Positions 12,247 through 22,702 of a stretch of 64,000 nt of DNA are shown in pieces (positions within the stretch are counted from its first letter, which is position 1; each line of letters starts with the position of its first letter). Source of the DNA: Siphonodentalium dalli (lineage: Eukaryota; Mollusca; Scaphopoda; Gadilida; Siphonodentaliidae). Below the pieces are notes generated by a model. It saw nothing but the letters and a program-made list of their open reading frames with translations, ran no database searches and was not told the origin of the DNA. The stretch lies in assembly GCA_032622095.1 (NCBI GenBank), contig CP136065.1, positions 157,421,577 through 157,485,576 of the forward strand, written 5' to 3'. Position numbers and translations under genes: made by a program.

Positions 12247-13047
12247 GTATATGTAAATATTGACATTTGTTTTCTGGAGATGGCACTAATGTCAGTTGTA
12301 AGATCATTGTGTATCTACATGGATATATAGCTCTTGTCTGAGTATAGTCTTGACTCTCGGGACTTAATAGGAGTGGTGTTGATCTCTAAACACCCGCCAA
12401 AATTTTCACCAACAAGCATTTTCGGTCACAACAAGATGTGGAGGTTGTTTAATTTATAGGCAAACTGTTTGTAACAGTTTTTCCATGTGTATAATGCCAC
12501 ACACTTCGGACATTTATTTATTCTGTATAGTACCATGGTCGATGTTGTGGAATTAAAAATTACATTCTACATGTGAATTTCCCTAAATCGGCAGGTATCT
12601 TGCAGTAATTTCATATTTGAACAGCTTCGATATTTGCAAGTGGAATGCGATGCTGGGAAAACTTGGTATGAATGATACCCTTCACTCAAGGAAATTTGTA
12701 CCCAGTCTTAACAAGTGATTGACAGGAATTTGTGGGAGTACACAACTTTTATTCCTGATTCAAACAAGGTCGCTGGATATTTAAAATTGATTATGCAGAC
12801 TCAATATGCTTCGTAAAAACTTTTTGGGAAGTCATATAAATATCACTTTTTAGTCACATTTTCTCTCCTGCAGCTATATTTAGCAGGTGACTTTCAGATT
12901 ATAAGACTTAACAACATTATTTTTAGGGCCATAAATATCATGTAAATTTATTTTAATATCCCTCTTCCCAAATCATGATCATGATATGGAGGATCAAATG
13001 AGTATGACCCATGTCCATCTAAGAATGTTTTTATTTTGTCGTTGCAG
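12247..13047. other. Probable intron preceding the 13,048 exon
   Basis: No coding frame. Its last 30 bases form a pyrimidine-rich tract ending GTTGCAG. Confidence 0.35.
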
Positions 13048-13176
13048 AAGATGTCACCAGCAAAGATAAGAAGAAACGTAGGCCTAAGTCCATGTTCCCA
13101 CTTAGTGGGAAACAAGAGAATCGTGGAAAAGACCTACTGCATGAAGATCTAATAGTCCTCACAAAGCTGAAGTATA
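13048..13176 (+). CDS. Candidate internal exon, unknown basic protein
   Basis: A pyrimidine tract and GTTGCAG (AG at 13,046-13,047) precede a 129 bp stretch that ends at the donor GTGAGTAT (GT at 13,177). Only one of three frames is open across it; entered with two leftover bases, it gives 42 codons including KDKKKRRPKSMFPLSGK and, later, DLLHEDLIVLTKL. The first half is strongly basic and the second amphipathic, with no transmembrane segment or zinc motif. Both junctions leave phase 1, so skipping the exon would keep frame. I do not recognise the family. It is the most gene-like sequence in the window; adjacent exons were not found, so introns would be long and repeat-filled. Confidence 0.6.
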
Positions 13177-13205
13177 GTGAGTATATTCTCATATAAGATG
13201 ACATG

Positions 13206-13472
13206 TTAACCCTTTTATACTAAATGGATTCTCCCCTTCAGTTATTGAAGTATACATTGGAATGGTCTATTATTTATTTAGAGGGGTGTTTCAGGTAATA
13301 AAATTAGACAACAGACAGAAAACTGATGATAATAATAGAGCAGAATGAATCATAGTCATTGGTGGGAAATGTTTAAATAATAAGTTGAACAAACAGATGT
13401 CGTTTAACTTATTATTTGAACATTTCCTAAGGGAACTACTCATCAATGAGTATTTAGTATAGAAAAGGTTAA
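13206..13472. mobile_element. MITE D1 (TTAA-flanked)
   Basis: TTAA at 13,206-13,209 and 13,469-13,472. Ends are TTAACCCTTTTATACTAAAT and its imperfect inverse TATTTAGTATAGAAAAGGTTAA. Internal CAACAAACAGATGTCGTTTAACTTATT and CATTTCCTAAGGGAA are shared with other D copies. Confidence 0.7.
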
Positions 13473-14871
13473 AAGGACTCAAGGTCTTCGAAGTGGGTTC
13501 GAAATAATGTGAAATAACATTAATTTGTTAAAAGTCTGAAACAACTGTCATTTAAGAAATGAATGAGTTTGAGTGTGTTTTATTGAAGGGTATAGCGCTG
13601 TGGTCGTTTGGCCCATGGTGTGAACAAGCCTGAGTTTTATATAGTGTGCCTGTCATATTTGCAGAATGAGGTCCCCAGAGTGTGAACTTAGTCACGCTAT
13701 TCCGCTTAGCGGGCTAGCATCACCAAATTCACCCTTTGGGGACCTCATTCTGCATGGCCTCATCTGCTGTGGGAGACATAGGCTCAGATTGAAGTTCCCA
13801 AATGGTGAATATTGTGATGTGCACCTATTGGGAACCTTGATTATGCAATGTGTCGTCTGCCAATTTGGGGATATAGAGAAACTAAACTAAACTAAAAAAG
13901 AAATAGAATCTATGTGAAGAAGTTTCTATAGAAATTTGATAATAAAGAAACTTTCCACAGAAGATGAGGCCTATAAAGGGACCTCATTCAGCGACCTTTT
14001 TATTCCTGAAATCTGTCGGCAGTTTGGATGTTCTACCTGTGCATTATCAACTGATTAGTTTATGGCCGCACACTTAAAAAACATGCCGAGTTATTCTAAA
14101 TACTGCTTTTAGTCCTCTCGGTCAACAAGATGTGACACTTGTTCATGTTATTGTGTGTTTTATTGGTATATAAAAGACGAGACCCAATTCACAGTGGACC
14201 AATAACCGAACCGGATGTATTGTAACGTACATCGGTATGTAAATATTAACTAGTACATGTAAAATAGATAAATTTTGTTCTTATTTTCATTATTAGTATA
14301 AACGCCGATAACGAGATTTTGTTTTGCATATCAAAACATTTGTTATATAAACATTACTGTTACAGTACAGTGTTACAGTGGCATTACTATTTAAAATCCA
14401 TTAGTCCAATCAGATAAAATGGTTTAATCAAAACTTGATGGCAAACTTTGGTAAAGGTCAAAACATTGATAAATATTCTGCAAATCATATATAGACTATA
14501 AATTATAATATTTGAACTTAATACGCGATTTGCGATGTTTGATGACAAATCATTGTAACACTTTTGTTACTGGGGAGCTATCAATAATTAATTATATAAC
14601 AAGAATATATATCTTTCTCCATGTTCTTCTCAGTGGTAATGTTTTTTCAAACTTTTATATTTTTTGCAATTTTACTCACTGCGAAGGCCTTTGGTCTCTT
14701 TAAAAGGGGCACATAAATTAAAGCCTCAAATTGAACTTCTCATTTGATCTTGTTTCATTATTATGAATAATTTTAACAACATTCGATAAACCAACATTTA
14801 TGACTTTGGAACCTGCTTACAAACATTTTTTTAAATGTACACGGCTTCCTGTGGCTTTCACCACCCTAACC
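13473..14871. other. Non-coding stretch with two hairpins
   Basis: No gene supported. Perfect 18 bp inverted arms, TGCAGAATGAGGTCCCCA (13,660-13,677) and its complement (13,737-13,754), flank a 59-base loop. A second pair, AAGTTCCCAAA.GGT / CC.ATTGGGAACCTT, follows at about 13,793-13,838. GGGACCTCATTC recurs at 13,978. These look like the core of an unclassified hairpin repeat. Confidence 0.5.
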
Positions 14872-15161
14872 TTAACCCTTCCATTACTGAAGCTTCCTGA
14901 AATTTTTCGAAAAACCCTGTGCCAATGCATTCTCTTAGGGAGCCTCGCATATATAAGAGAATACATTGGCCTAACAATATTTACATTGACCTTGTAAGCC
15001 AGTGCATTCTCTTATATATGTGAGGCTCCCTATGGGAGACCTGCATATATAAGGGAATGCAGTAGCACAGTGTTTTTGCCAAATTTCAGGAAGCTAGCGT
15101 ATATAAGAGAATGCACTGGCACAGGATATTTAATGCTGCACCACCATCATGAAAGGATTAA
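14872..15161. mobile_element. MITE C1 (TTAA-flanked double hairpin)
   Basis: TTAA at both ends (14,872-14,875, 15,158-15,161). Ends TTAACCCTTCCAT...ATCATGAAAGGATTAA. Inside are consecutive hairpins built from GCCAATGCATTCTCTTATAT / ATATAAGAGAATGCA.TGGC, separated by AACAATATTTAC.TTGACCTTG. Confidence 0.8.
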
Positions 15162-16186
15162 TCAAACTGTCACTGAACTTATAAATGGTCCCAGGTCAAC
15201 ATCGAATTTATCGGCTGAAGTAGGAAACCACCGATACTGATGATGGACATAATTGTTTGACAATGGCTTGTCCGCGAACATCAAACCAATCATGACCACT
15301 GACATTGAGACATTAGTTTTTCCTGATGTCACAACCTGTATCTAAAGAAACTTTCATCAGCCAGTTCAATATTTTTGTGCTCCCAAGCACATGAAGACAT
15401 AATTCTAGAATTTGGACAAAATCGGACAAACAATGCCCGTCCATATTCTACGATATAACTCTTTCAACATAAATTCTAGTGCACACAAGCACACGCGTCG
15501 TCTCTCCAATCAATTTAAAACACTTTCATCTGTACTCAAATGAAGCGTTTACTAACAGACCAAATACACATACACTACAACAACAAACCAACATTAGGAA
15601 AAACCCACAAGAACTCCTCAATACGGGATTTTCCCATGTACAATACGTCATAATAACACGTCACACGACCACTGACCTTCACCCACACTCCCACGCAAGA
15701 ACAATTAGACGAAATACAACCACATGACAAAAACAAAGGACGCCACGCGCTCCCCCAAACGAAAGGGCACACAGAAAATTAAGCTAAGTAGCCTATACAC
15801 CCATTCATGCCCACAAAGGATGAACAATTCCAGAAACAAAACTTGGAAATCAAATCACGAACAAATGAACGTAAACAAAACCTTTACATGGCGGAACAAT
15901 CGCCTGAATTTAAAACAATAGCTATCACAAATGTGTACAAACTTAAACCAAATTCACAGCACAGTCTCTGAACATATTGTGATGTCATAGACAAGTACCA
16001 AACCTGGAATCCCCTTGGAAGTCCCATTGACTTCTGAAACTAAATGCCAACAAAGTTTTTCTAAACTAACGGAAAGATACAAGAAACTCAACTCTTATAT
16101 ACCCTAACCTACTGTGACATCACAAACAAACATTTAAATGTGAATTCTCCACGAACTCTAGTTGTTGTGAACTCATGCACTTACAT
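15162..16186. other. Strand-asymmetric A/C-rich region
   Basis: From about 15,470 the plus strand is markedly richer in A and C than its surroundings (for example CACATACACTACAACAACAA). Short frames come from this composition. With the minisatellite, half-sites and TATA box that follow, it may be a regulatory or LTR-like block, but no LTR ends or target duplication were found. Confidence 0.35.
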
Positions 16187-16266
16187 AAAAGTATATGTAA
16201 CCTTTACTCAAAAATAAAAGTACATGTAACCTTTACTCAAAAATAAAAGTACATGTAACCTTTACC
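16187..16266 (+). repeat. 29 bp minisatellite, about 2.8 units
   Basis: Unit AAAAGTACATGTAACCTTTA + CTCAAAAAT, repeated with only one base difference. Confidence 0.9.
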
Positions 16267-16276
16267 AAATAAAACT

Positions 16277-16323
16277 AGGTCAAGGTCAATGTCAACATAA
16301 GGTCAAGGTCAACCTAAAGGTCA
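16277..16323 (+). promoter_or_regulatory. Cluster of five AGGTCA nuclear-receptor half-sites
   Basis: AGGTCA occurs at 16,277, 16,283, 16,300, 16,306 and 16,318, twice as back-to-back pairs. Each pair creates TCAAGGTCA, the extended half-site bound by ERR/NR5A-type monomers. Five same-strand copies in 47 bp is unlikely by chance. It sits 25 bp upstream of a TATA box. Function is inferred. Confidence 0.5.
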
Positions 16324-16347
16324 CCACCCGGACACCTGGAATTTCTC

Positions 16348-16390
16348 TATATAAACAAAACAGTACAAGACCTCGTCCCACTTATTCAGA
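16348..16390 (+). promoter_or_regulatory. Possible TATA promoter
   Basis: TATATAAA at 16,348-16,355, with an initiator-like TTCAGA about 30 bases on (16,385), directly downstream of the AGGTCA cluster. No convincing coding exon follows before 16,632. Confidence 0.35.
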
Positions 16391-16631
16391 AAAAACATCC
16401 GATTGCTGATCAATACGCCTAAAGAGCTTAACCCAAGCGAAATCAGTATTAAAACCCACTAACTATAAACATAGTACTAGTATACCAAATACTTATTACC
16501 TAAGTTATCATAATTAACAAGCAACTTACGAGAACTCATACGGACAAATGCTATACTAAGACAGTTAGGCGGGAAACCTTGCTAAACTTTAATCTCACAA
16601 CCGAAATGGTTGTTTGTGAAATATAAATGTA

Positions 16632-16804
16632 GGTCTTGATCTATATTAGTCCAGAAGATATTGGTCGACATTTGCACCCTTATCAGGACTCGGCCTCACC
16701 CCACTAATTTTCTTCCTGAATGTCTCCTCTAATTTGTTTTGGTTTGGAAGAGGCTGAAGGTGACCTTCAGCCTCTCTTCCAAACCAAAACAAATGTGACA
16801 TTCA
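16632..16804. repeat. Block R1 with inverted tail
   Basis: 16,632-16,764 is repeated at 17,019-17,152 in direct orientation. Its last ~48 bases are immediately followed by their inverse (16,765-16,804; AAGAGGCTGAAGGTgACCTTCAGCCTCT), forming a near-perfect palindrome. Confidence 0.8.
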
Positions 16805-17017
16805 TACAGTAATGCCCTAAATAATCTACTCCTTAACCACATAATTATTGGTAACTTTTCAGGATTTAGTCGGAAATATGGCTTGCTGCCATTCATCGGA
16901 AAGTTCTCACTGAGAGTTTTCCGATGAATGGCAACAAGCCATATTTCCGACTAAATCCTGAAAAGTTACCCATAATTTTGCTGTGGTTAAGGAGTCAATT
17001 ATTTAGGGCATTACTGT
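16805..17017. mobile_element. MITE A5
   Basis: Full family A hairpin, TACAGTAATGCCC to GGGCATTACTGT, lying between the two R blocks. Confidence 0.85.
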
Positions 17018-17018
17018 T

Positions 17019-17152
17019 GGTCTTGATCTATATTAGTCCAGGAGATATTGGTCGACATTTGCTCCCCAACCAGGACTCAGCTTCATCCCACTATAATTTT
17101 CTTCCTTAATGTCTCTAATTTTGTTTGGTTTAGAAGAGAGGCTGAAGGTCAC
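17019..17152 (+). repeat. Block R2
   Basis: Direct copy of R1 with several substitutions and small gaps. It starts at the last bases of MITE A5. Confidence 0.8.
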
Positions 17153-17799
17153 ATACATACATGTACATAGGGTCAGGGTTCTCCTGTAATTGAGGTTTTG
17201 ATGCTTTGGCTTTGTCTTAATTAGTTACCAAGTGCCTGAGATCCCCTGGGCATCAAAGCATTATTAGTTGTTCCTCTCCAATTCATATTGGCTCTAACTC
17301 AGCCAATTGGTGGCTCTCTGTGTCGGAAGTCATGCTCATAAACCATTCAATTAATTGATTTGTCTGAGTCCTTGGGTTACGAAAACATGATAATCAATCA
17401 TGTAACTTTCGTTAGTCGTAACACAATGATCTACTTCTTCGATAATTAACAGATCTCATGCTTGTCGTCATCTCATATATATACTCGGCTGAGATCAGGC
17501 ACGTAGCTATTGATAACACATAATACACCAGCCCCCCCCCCCCCCCCCCCCCCCATCCAAACTGAAGTTTAACACAATTTTCAACTTTTGATAATTGCTA
17601 ATATTATGGTTTTATAAATGGGCTACTATTGTAATGCATAATACTCCCTGACTGGGCTGGTTTTGTATTTTGAGAATTTCATTACATCCTGGAATTATGT
17701 GTTAAAAGATTGTTTCTCATCTTCTTGAGGTATTTCTGTCATCTCATTTATAGGTTCTTTGGGTATATTTATTATCCACCTCTAATCTTTAATAACTTT
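17153..17799. other. Intergenic, includes a 23-base C tract
   Basis: No gene seen. C23 at 17,532-17,554. Confidence 0.5.
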
Positions 17800-18304
17800 T
17801 CAATTTGATCTTTTTATTGGTCCAGTTTTTTTGGCGAGGTTTGTTCGTGGGCGGCTGTTTACAAATGGTGATATCTTGAACAAATATCAACTGATTTTGT
17901 TGATATTCGGTATATGAGACTTGTTCAAAAATACTTTGATCAAGTTCGAAAAATGGCCAGGTCCACTAACTTTGGGCAGGGTTACGGCCATTAACTAATT
18001 TTTGTTAATATTGATCATGATAGTGCGATAATTTGAACAAATATCAACTGATTTTGTTGATATTTGGTATATGAGACTTGCTCTACAATTGTCTTCATCG
18101 TGTTCGAAAAGCAGCCAGGTCCTCATATTTTGGGTGGAGTTTACAGAATTTAATTAGAACTTTCATTTTCGTGGATTTTGATCGCGAAAACACATTAACT
18201 TATGCAAGGTCTGGTCATGCAGGAAAATTTGGTATGTCAGATTTCCTCAACAGTGTTGTGTATGATAGCCAGTTACAATTAATGCATATTCAATCCAAGC
18301 CTAT
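17800..18304 (+). repeat. M1: repeat with internal tandem, interrupted by L
   Basis: Two units of GAACAAATATCAACTGATTT...TTGATATT.GGTATATGAGACTTG (17,878 and 18,036, ~158 bp apart). After L, homology to M2 resumes at 24,997 (ATGTTTGACATAGCCACCAC against ATGTTTCAAGAGGCTACTAC at 10,050). Confidence 0.65.
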
Positions 18305-18851
18305 TAGAGGAGCGGCCAAATCCAAAAAGGGCCTTAGTTTTCGAGATACCCCTACCATCGGTAGAACAAGTTGAAACCAACTTTTTCTGGAAGGTAAATA
18401 TATCTCATTTATGAAAATGATTCTTGGCCTTACCGGAATTGGTGGCAGCTATGTATGGTAAGACTATTTGTGAAGGTATCCTACCGAAAAATTAGCCTGT
18501 TTTCAGCGGTTGACCAGCTATACACAATTGGTTAAAAGTTAAGCACATCACCAAAAGCAGAACGTTCTATTTGTTATTATGGAGTACCTGGTGATACTGG
18601 ATCGGAAAGTTCTTATTTTTTTCTGGTTTGTTTGAGATTTCACGACGTCATGGTGGAGAATGTAACGTTCTGCGTCAAAACATCATGACGATTCAGAGTA
18701 ACTGTCGCCCGTCAACTCTGTACAAAACTAGCACGCTGGATTGAGCTTATCTTGTCATATACGTTTGGAAATACTGGAGTATTTTCTACCGGAAGGTATT
18801 AACTTTATTTTCCTGATCCTACAAATATTGCAATAATAGGCAAAAACTTAA

Positions 18852-18874
18852 CCCCCCCCCCCCCCCCCCCCCCC
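18852..18874 (+). repeat. 23-base C tract in the left arm of L
   Basis: C23 at the start of the tandem-unit zone. At the mirror position of the right arm (about 24,474-24,482) the sequence is only GGGGGGAGGG, so the tract grew, or the other shrank, after insertion. Confidence 0.85.
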
Positions 18875-19984
18875 AATGTCATAAAATGCAAAGTATAGCC
18901 ATCGCCGAGGATTGGATCCCAGAATGATAGAATAGTGCGTAGTATTTCCTTTTATTTAGTGTAGAATACACATAACAAGTGTAAAATGCAAATTCCAACC
19001 ATATTCACTATTAGATGTGTATCAAACTCCAAGATGGCGTCCAATATGGCATTCAGTTGTTATTTTAGGACTTAGTGAAGCGACATACGAAAATTACAGA
19101 AAAGGAACGTCCCCAGTGGTAAAATGTATAATATTTTAATGACCATATAGAATAGCATGTCATATGAAACATTAGTTTCACCAATAATACATCTTATCAA
19201 TTGGTAAAATAATAGTTCAAAATTTATTCCGCCGTTCAATGTCATAAAATTCTAACTAAAGTTGTCGCCTGGGATTGGAACACGAATGATCGCATAATGC
19301 GCAGTATTTTGTTTTATTTAATGTAGAATACACATGCAAATTGGCCAGAGAAAATTTCCATCCAGATTTGTTATTTGAAGAGTATCATGATCCTAGATGG
19401 CGTTCAATATGGCGGCCAATTTAATTTCAAGACTTAGTGAACGGGCATACGACAAATTCAGAAAAGGAACGTCCCCAGTGGTATATTATATATCATTGTA
19501 CTGACTATATAGAATATTTCATATCAAACATTAGATTCAGCATTGATCCATATTATCAATTGATGAAATAATTAGACAAAAACCTTAACCACCCCTACAG
19601 TCACAAACTTCCACACAAATGAGCCACTGGAGATTGGTTTTGGATTTCGTTTGTGCTGAATACGATAGAGAAACAAAAAGTTTGAAGTCACATCCACTAT
19701 TGCGCCATAATTGCGGCCAACGTGGCAGTTAAGTTTAATGTCAAGACTTTGTGAACAACGATATGCGGGCAAAGAACGTCTCATATTGTATTACTTATGC
19801 GATGTATTAGCTACAATGTGTGTTTCCATTATCAAATGGCAATTTATTGTTTGCGTGATGACGGAGACCAAAATATGGTGGTCAAGTATATGAAAAAAAA
19901 ATCAGGTGAGCTTTGTCATGTCTCGAATTTATAACACTTCGTGAAAACATATACGGAAAACAGGACAAATGACGTCTCCAGTGG

Positions 19985-20008
19985 TATATATATATATATA
20001 TATATATT
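19985..20008 (+). repeat. (TA)n microsatellite
   Basis: About eleven TA units in one of the GACGTCTCCAGTGG units of element L. Confidence 0.9.
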
Positions 20009-21710
20009 GTGGCGATTCATTACATTCATTTCATTACATTAGTCATATGAAATAGTAGTTCTGTCATTAACATAATTATCTTTTAATTTGCAAAATAATA
20101 AACACAAAACTCAACATTCCTCATCTCTAAAGTTATAACATTGCGCACAAAGGTACCTCTGAGAATCGTAACCAAGAATAAAACAACAAATGCGCAGTTG
20201 TAGATGTCATTTTGTGCGGCATAATTATGCGAGAACCACACTCGCTATCAGATGAATCTCAAAATACAAGATGGCATCCCATAATATGGATGTCACTTCA
20301 ATTTGGAGAAGTACAACATCCAGAGAAGAGACGTCCTTTTGTGATGATTTGCGTTGGATTTGTTGTTGAAGTGCCAGACGTTTTCTACAACTGTTCAAAT
20401 GGTTTGTTTGTTCGCTCTAGTGCAGGTAGTCGATAAGTTAACTTTTCAATAATAATATTTTGGAATGGAATAACATTAACATATATGTTATCTTCATAAA
20501 GATGAGCAACATTTGCTTTTATCAATCATAAAAACTACATGGCTCTGATAGCCAACCATTCAATTAACGTTCAGTGACTAAAGGTCAAACATGACTCCAG
20601 TGACGACATGTTTATAGAGACATAGAGACAGATGGATGTGAGAAATACATTTATAATTCCCACATTTTCATTGAATATGAGTCATACAATGTAAATCTAT
20701 TCATTTACAGCAATGGGCACTTGAGCATGGCATCTCCAGGTTTTCTTGAGAAACGCAAATGACCTTACTGGGTGAACAAGAACACAACACTATATGCCAG
20801 TGATATTTAGTTGATTATATCACTCTGACTTACACTCAGTTACTTGTATCCCCCTAAAATACTATTTATCAACGACGAAGGTGTTATGAATCCCGATCAG
20901 CAACACTGATATGAGGTCCATGTTAAGTGAAAATAACTTTAGAGTATCTTTGCCAGTTTGGGGGGTAGGCGGCTTATGTATGGACTGAATATATTGATTC
21001 CGCGGTAAGATCGGCGCTGTCTTTCCGCCACCCATAAGAATACAATGTATCTCGTAATATGGCCTAAATCGCCATAGACCAAACCATACACACAACCTGA
21101 ATCTATATATCAAGACTATTGTTTATTGTGAATTGCCTTATGCATGTTGCCATTTCAATTGTGTTTATATTTGCTACTAGCCTCCAGTTCTTCATTACGT
21201 AGCATTTTATCCATTTCAAATGACACCAAACTCAAAAGAACCGTGGATAACACAACTTTCTAGTGACATTCTGATTTGCTAGTGAGTTGCGTGATTATGA
21301 TTATAATCTAACGGCAATCATAAATGTGGAGATTATCGCACTGTCACCTATGTATCAATAAAATGTATTAGCGTTAGATATATTACTATACATGTAGTCC
21401 GGACCCACGTCCATAAGAACTAATACAGATATGATATCCGCCCGAGATATAGAAGATTCAATTTTAATTAGTCTAGCCCGGAAACTCAATATCTTCTGTT
21501 TGCAACATATATGAATCCGATTGACATTCACAACAATTTAACTCACATATTAGTCGAGACTGAAATATCAATGTACAGAAGAACATGCACATCAAGCAAC
21601 ATATGGCGAGAACAACTTATATGCATATGTATGCGGTGTTGTTCTCTTATTTGACTATGAGCCGAAACGCGGACGATTATACAAAGCAGTGACCTCTAGA
21701 TCACTATAAT

Positions 21711-22702
21711 GCCTTTTTATACGCCCTTTTGAAAAAAAGGCCGTATTATAGTATTGGTCTGTCCGTCCGTCCGTCCGTCCGTCCGTCCGGGTGGGCGTCC
21801 GTCCGGGCGTCCGTTAACCTGTTGTCCGGATGATAACTTTAGTTCGAGTGAACCAAATTTAATAAAATTTGGTATGTGGGTTTATTAGCCGAAAAGTAAG
21901 TTCAAGTTCGAATTTGGGTTCCGCCCGCCAATTTTCACCAGAGTTATGCCCCTTATTTGACGTTTTTTGACTTAGAAAATCCTTGAAATTTGTTGTCCGG
22001 ATGATAACTTTAGTATAGTTTATCGGAATGAATCCAAATTTGGTATATTACTTTCTCCCACCAAAACACAGGTCAAGATCGAACTTGGGTTCTGTCCGAC
22101 CATTTTTGGCAGAGTTATGCCCCTTTTTCGACTCAGAAAATTCAGTTTTTGTTATGTTTTTTGGTTTCCGGATGATAACTCGATTTTGGAATGTTTATAC
22201 GCAAAACCCGTTTTTTTGTGGATTACATATATCGAAATACGGCTCAAGATCGAATTTCGTTTTAATCCGATAATTTTTGCGAGAGTTATGGCCCCTTTTT
22301 TGACGTAATTTGACTTAGAAAATCCCTGAAATTTTTTGTCCGGATGATAACTTTAGTTAGAGTGAACCGATTTCAATCAAATTTGGTATGTGGGTTTATT
22401 AGGAGAAAAGACAGCTCAAGTTCGAATTTGGGTTCCGTCTGCCAATTTTCACCGGAGTTATGCCCCTTATTTGACGTAATTTGACTTAGAAAATCCCTGA
22501 AATTTGTTGTCCGGATGATAACTTTACTAGAGCTTATCGGATTCAATGATAATTTGGTATATTACTTTCTCCCACCAAAACACAGGTCAAGATCAAATTT
22601 GAGTTCCGTCCGCCAATTTTTACCAGAGTTATGCCCCTTTTTTACCAGTTTCCGCCGACCCAAGAGAGGGCGTATATTGCACGCCCAGCGTAGCTCTTGT
22701 TA
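21711..22702 (+). repeat. J1: GTCC microsatellite plus five ~171 bp tandem units
   Basis: Head ACGCCCTTTTGAAAAAAAGG CCGTATTATAG, a (GTCC)n array at 21,763-21,790, then units starting at the TCCGGATGATAACTTTAG motif near 21,823, 21,994, 22,165, 22,338 and 22,509 (spacing about 171), and a tail GGGCGTATATTGCACGCCC. Each unit carries AAATTTGGTAT, TCAAG.TCGAATTTGGGTTC and GAGTTATGCCCCTT. Microsatellite plus 160-170 bp tandem core resembles bivalve pearl/Helitron-associated elements (inferred). Confidence 0.75.

Noticed and set aside
15430-16570. Solo LTR
   Set aside because: TATA box and biased composition are suggestive, but no TG..CA ends, 4-6 bp duplication or primer-binding site could be found.
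21763-22702. Possible CRISPR-like array from regular 171 bp spacing
   Set aside because: Units are contiguous tandem repeats without unique spacers, in a metazoan-type sequence.
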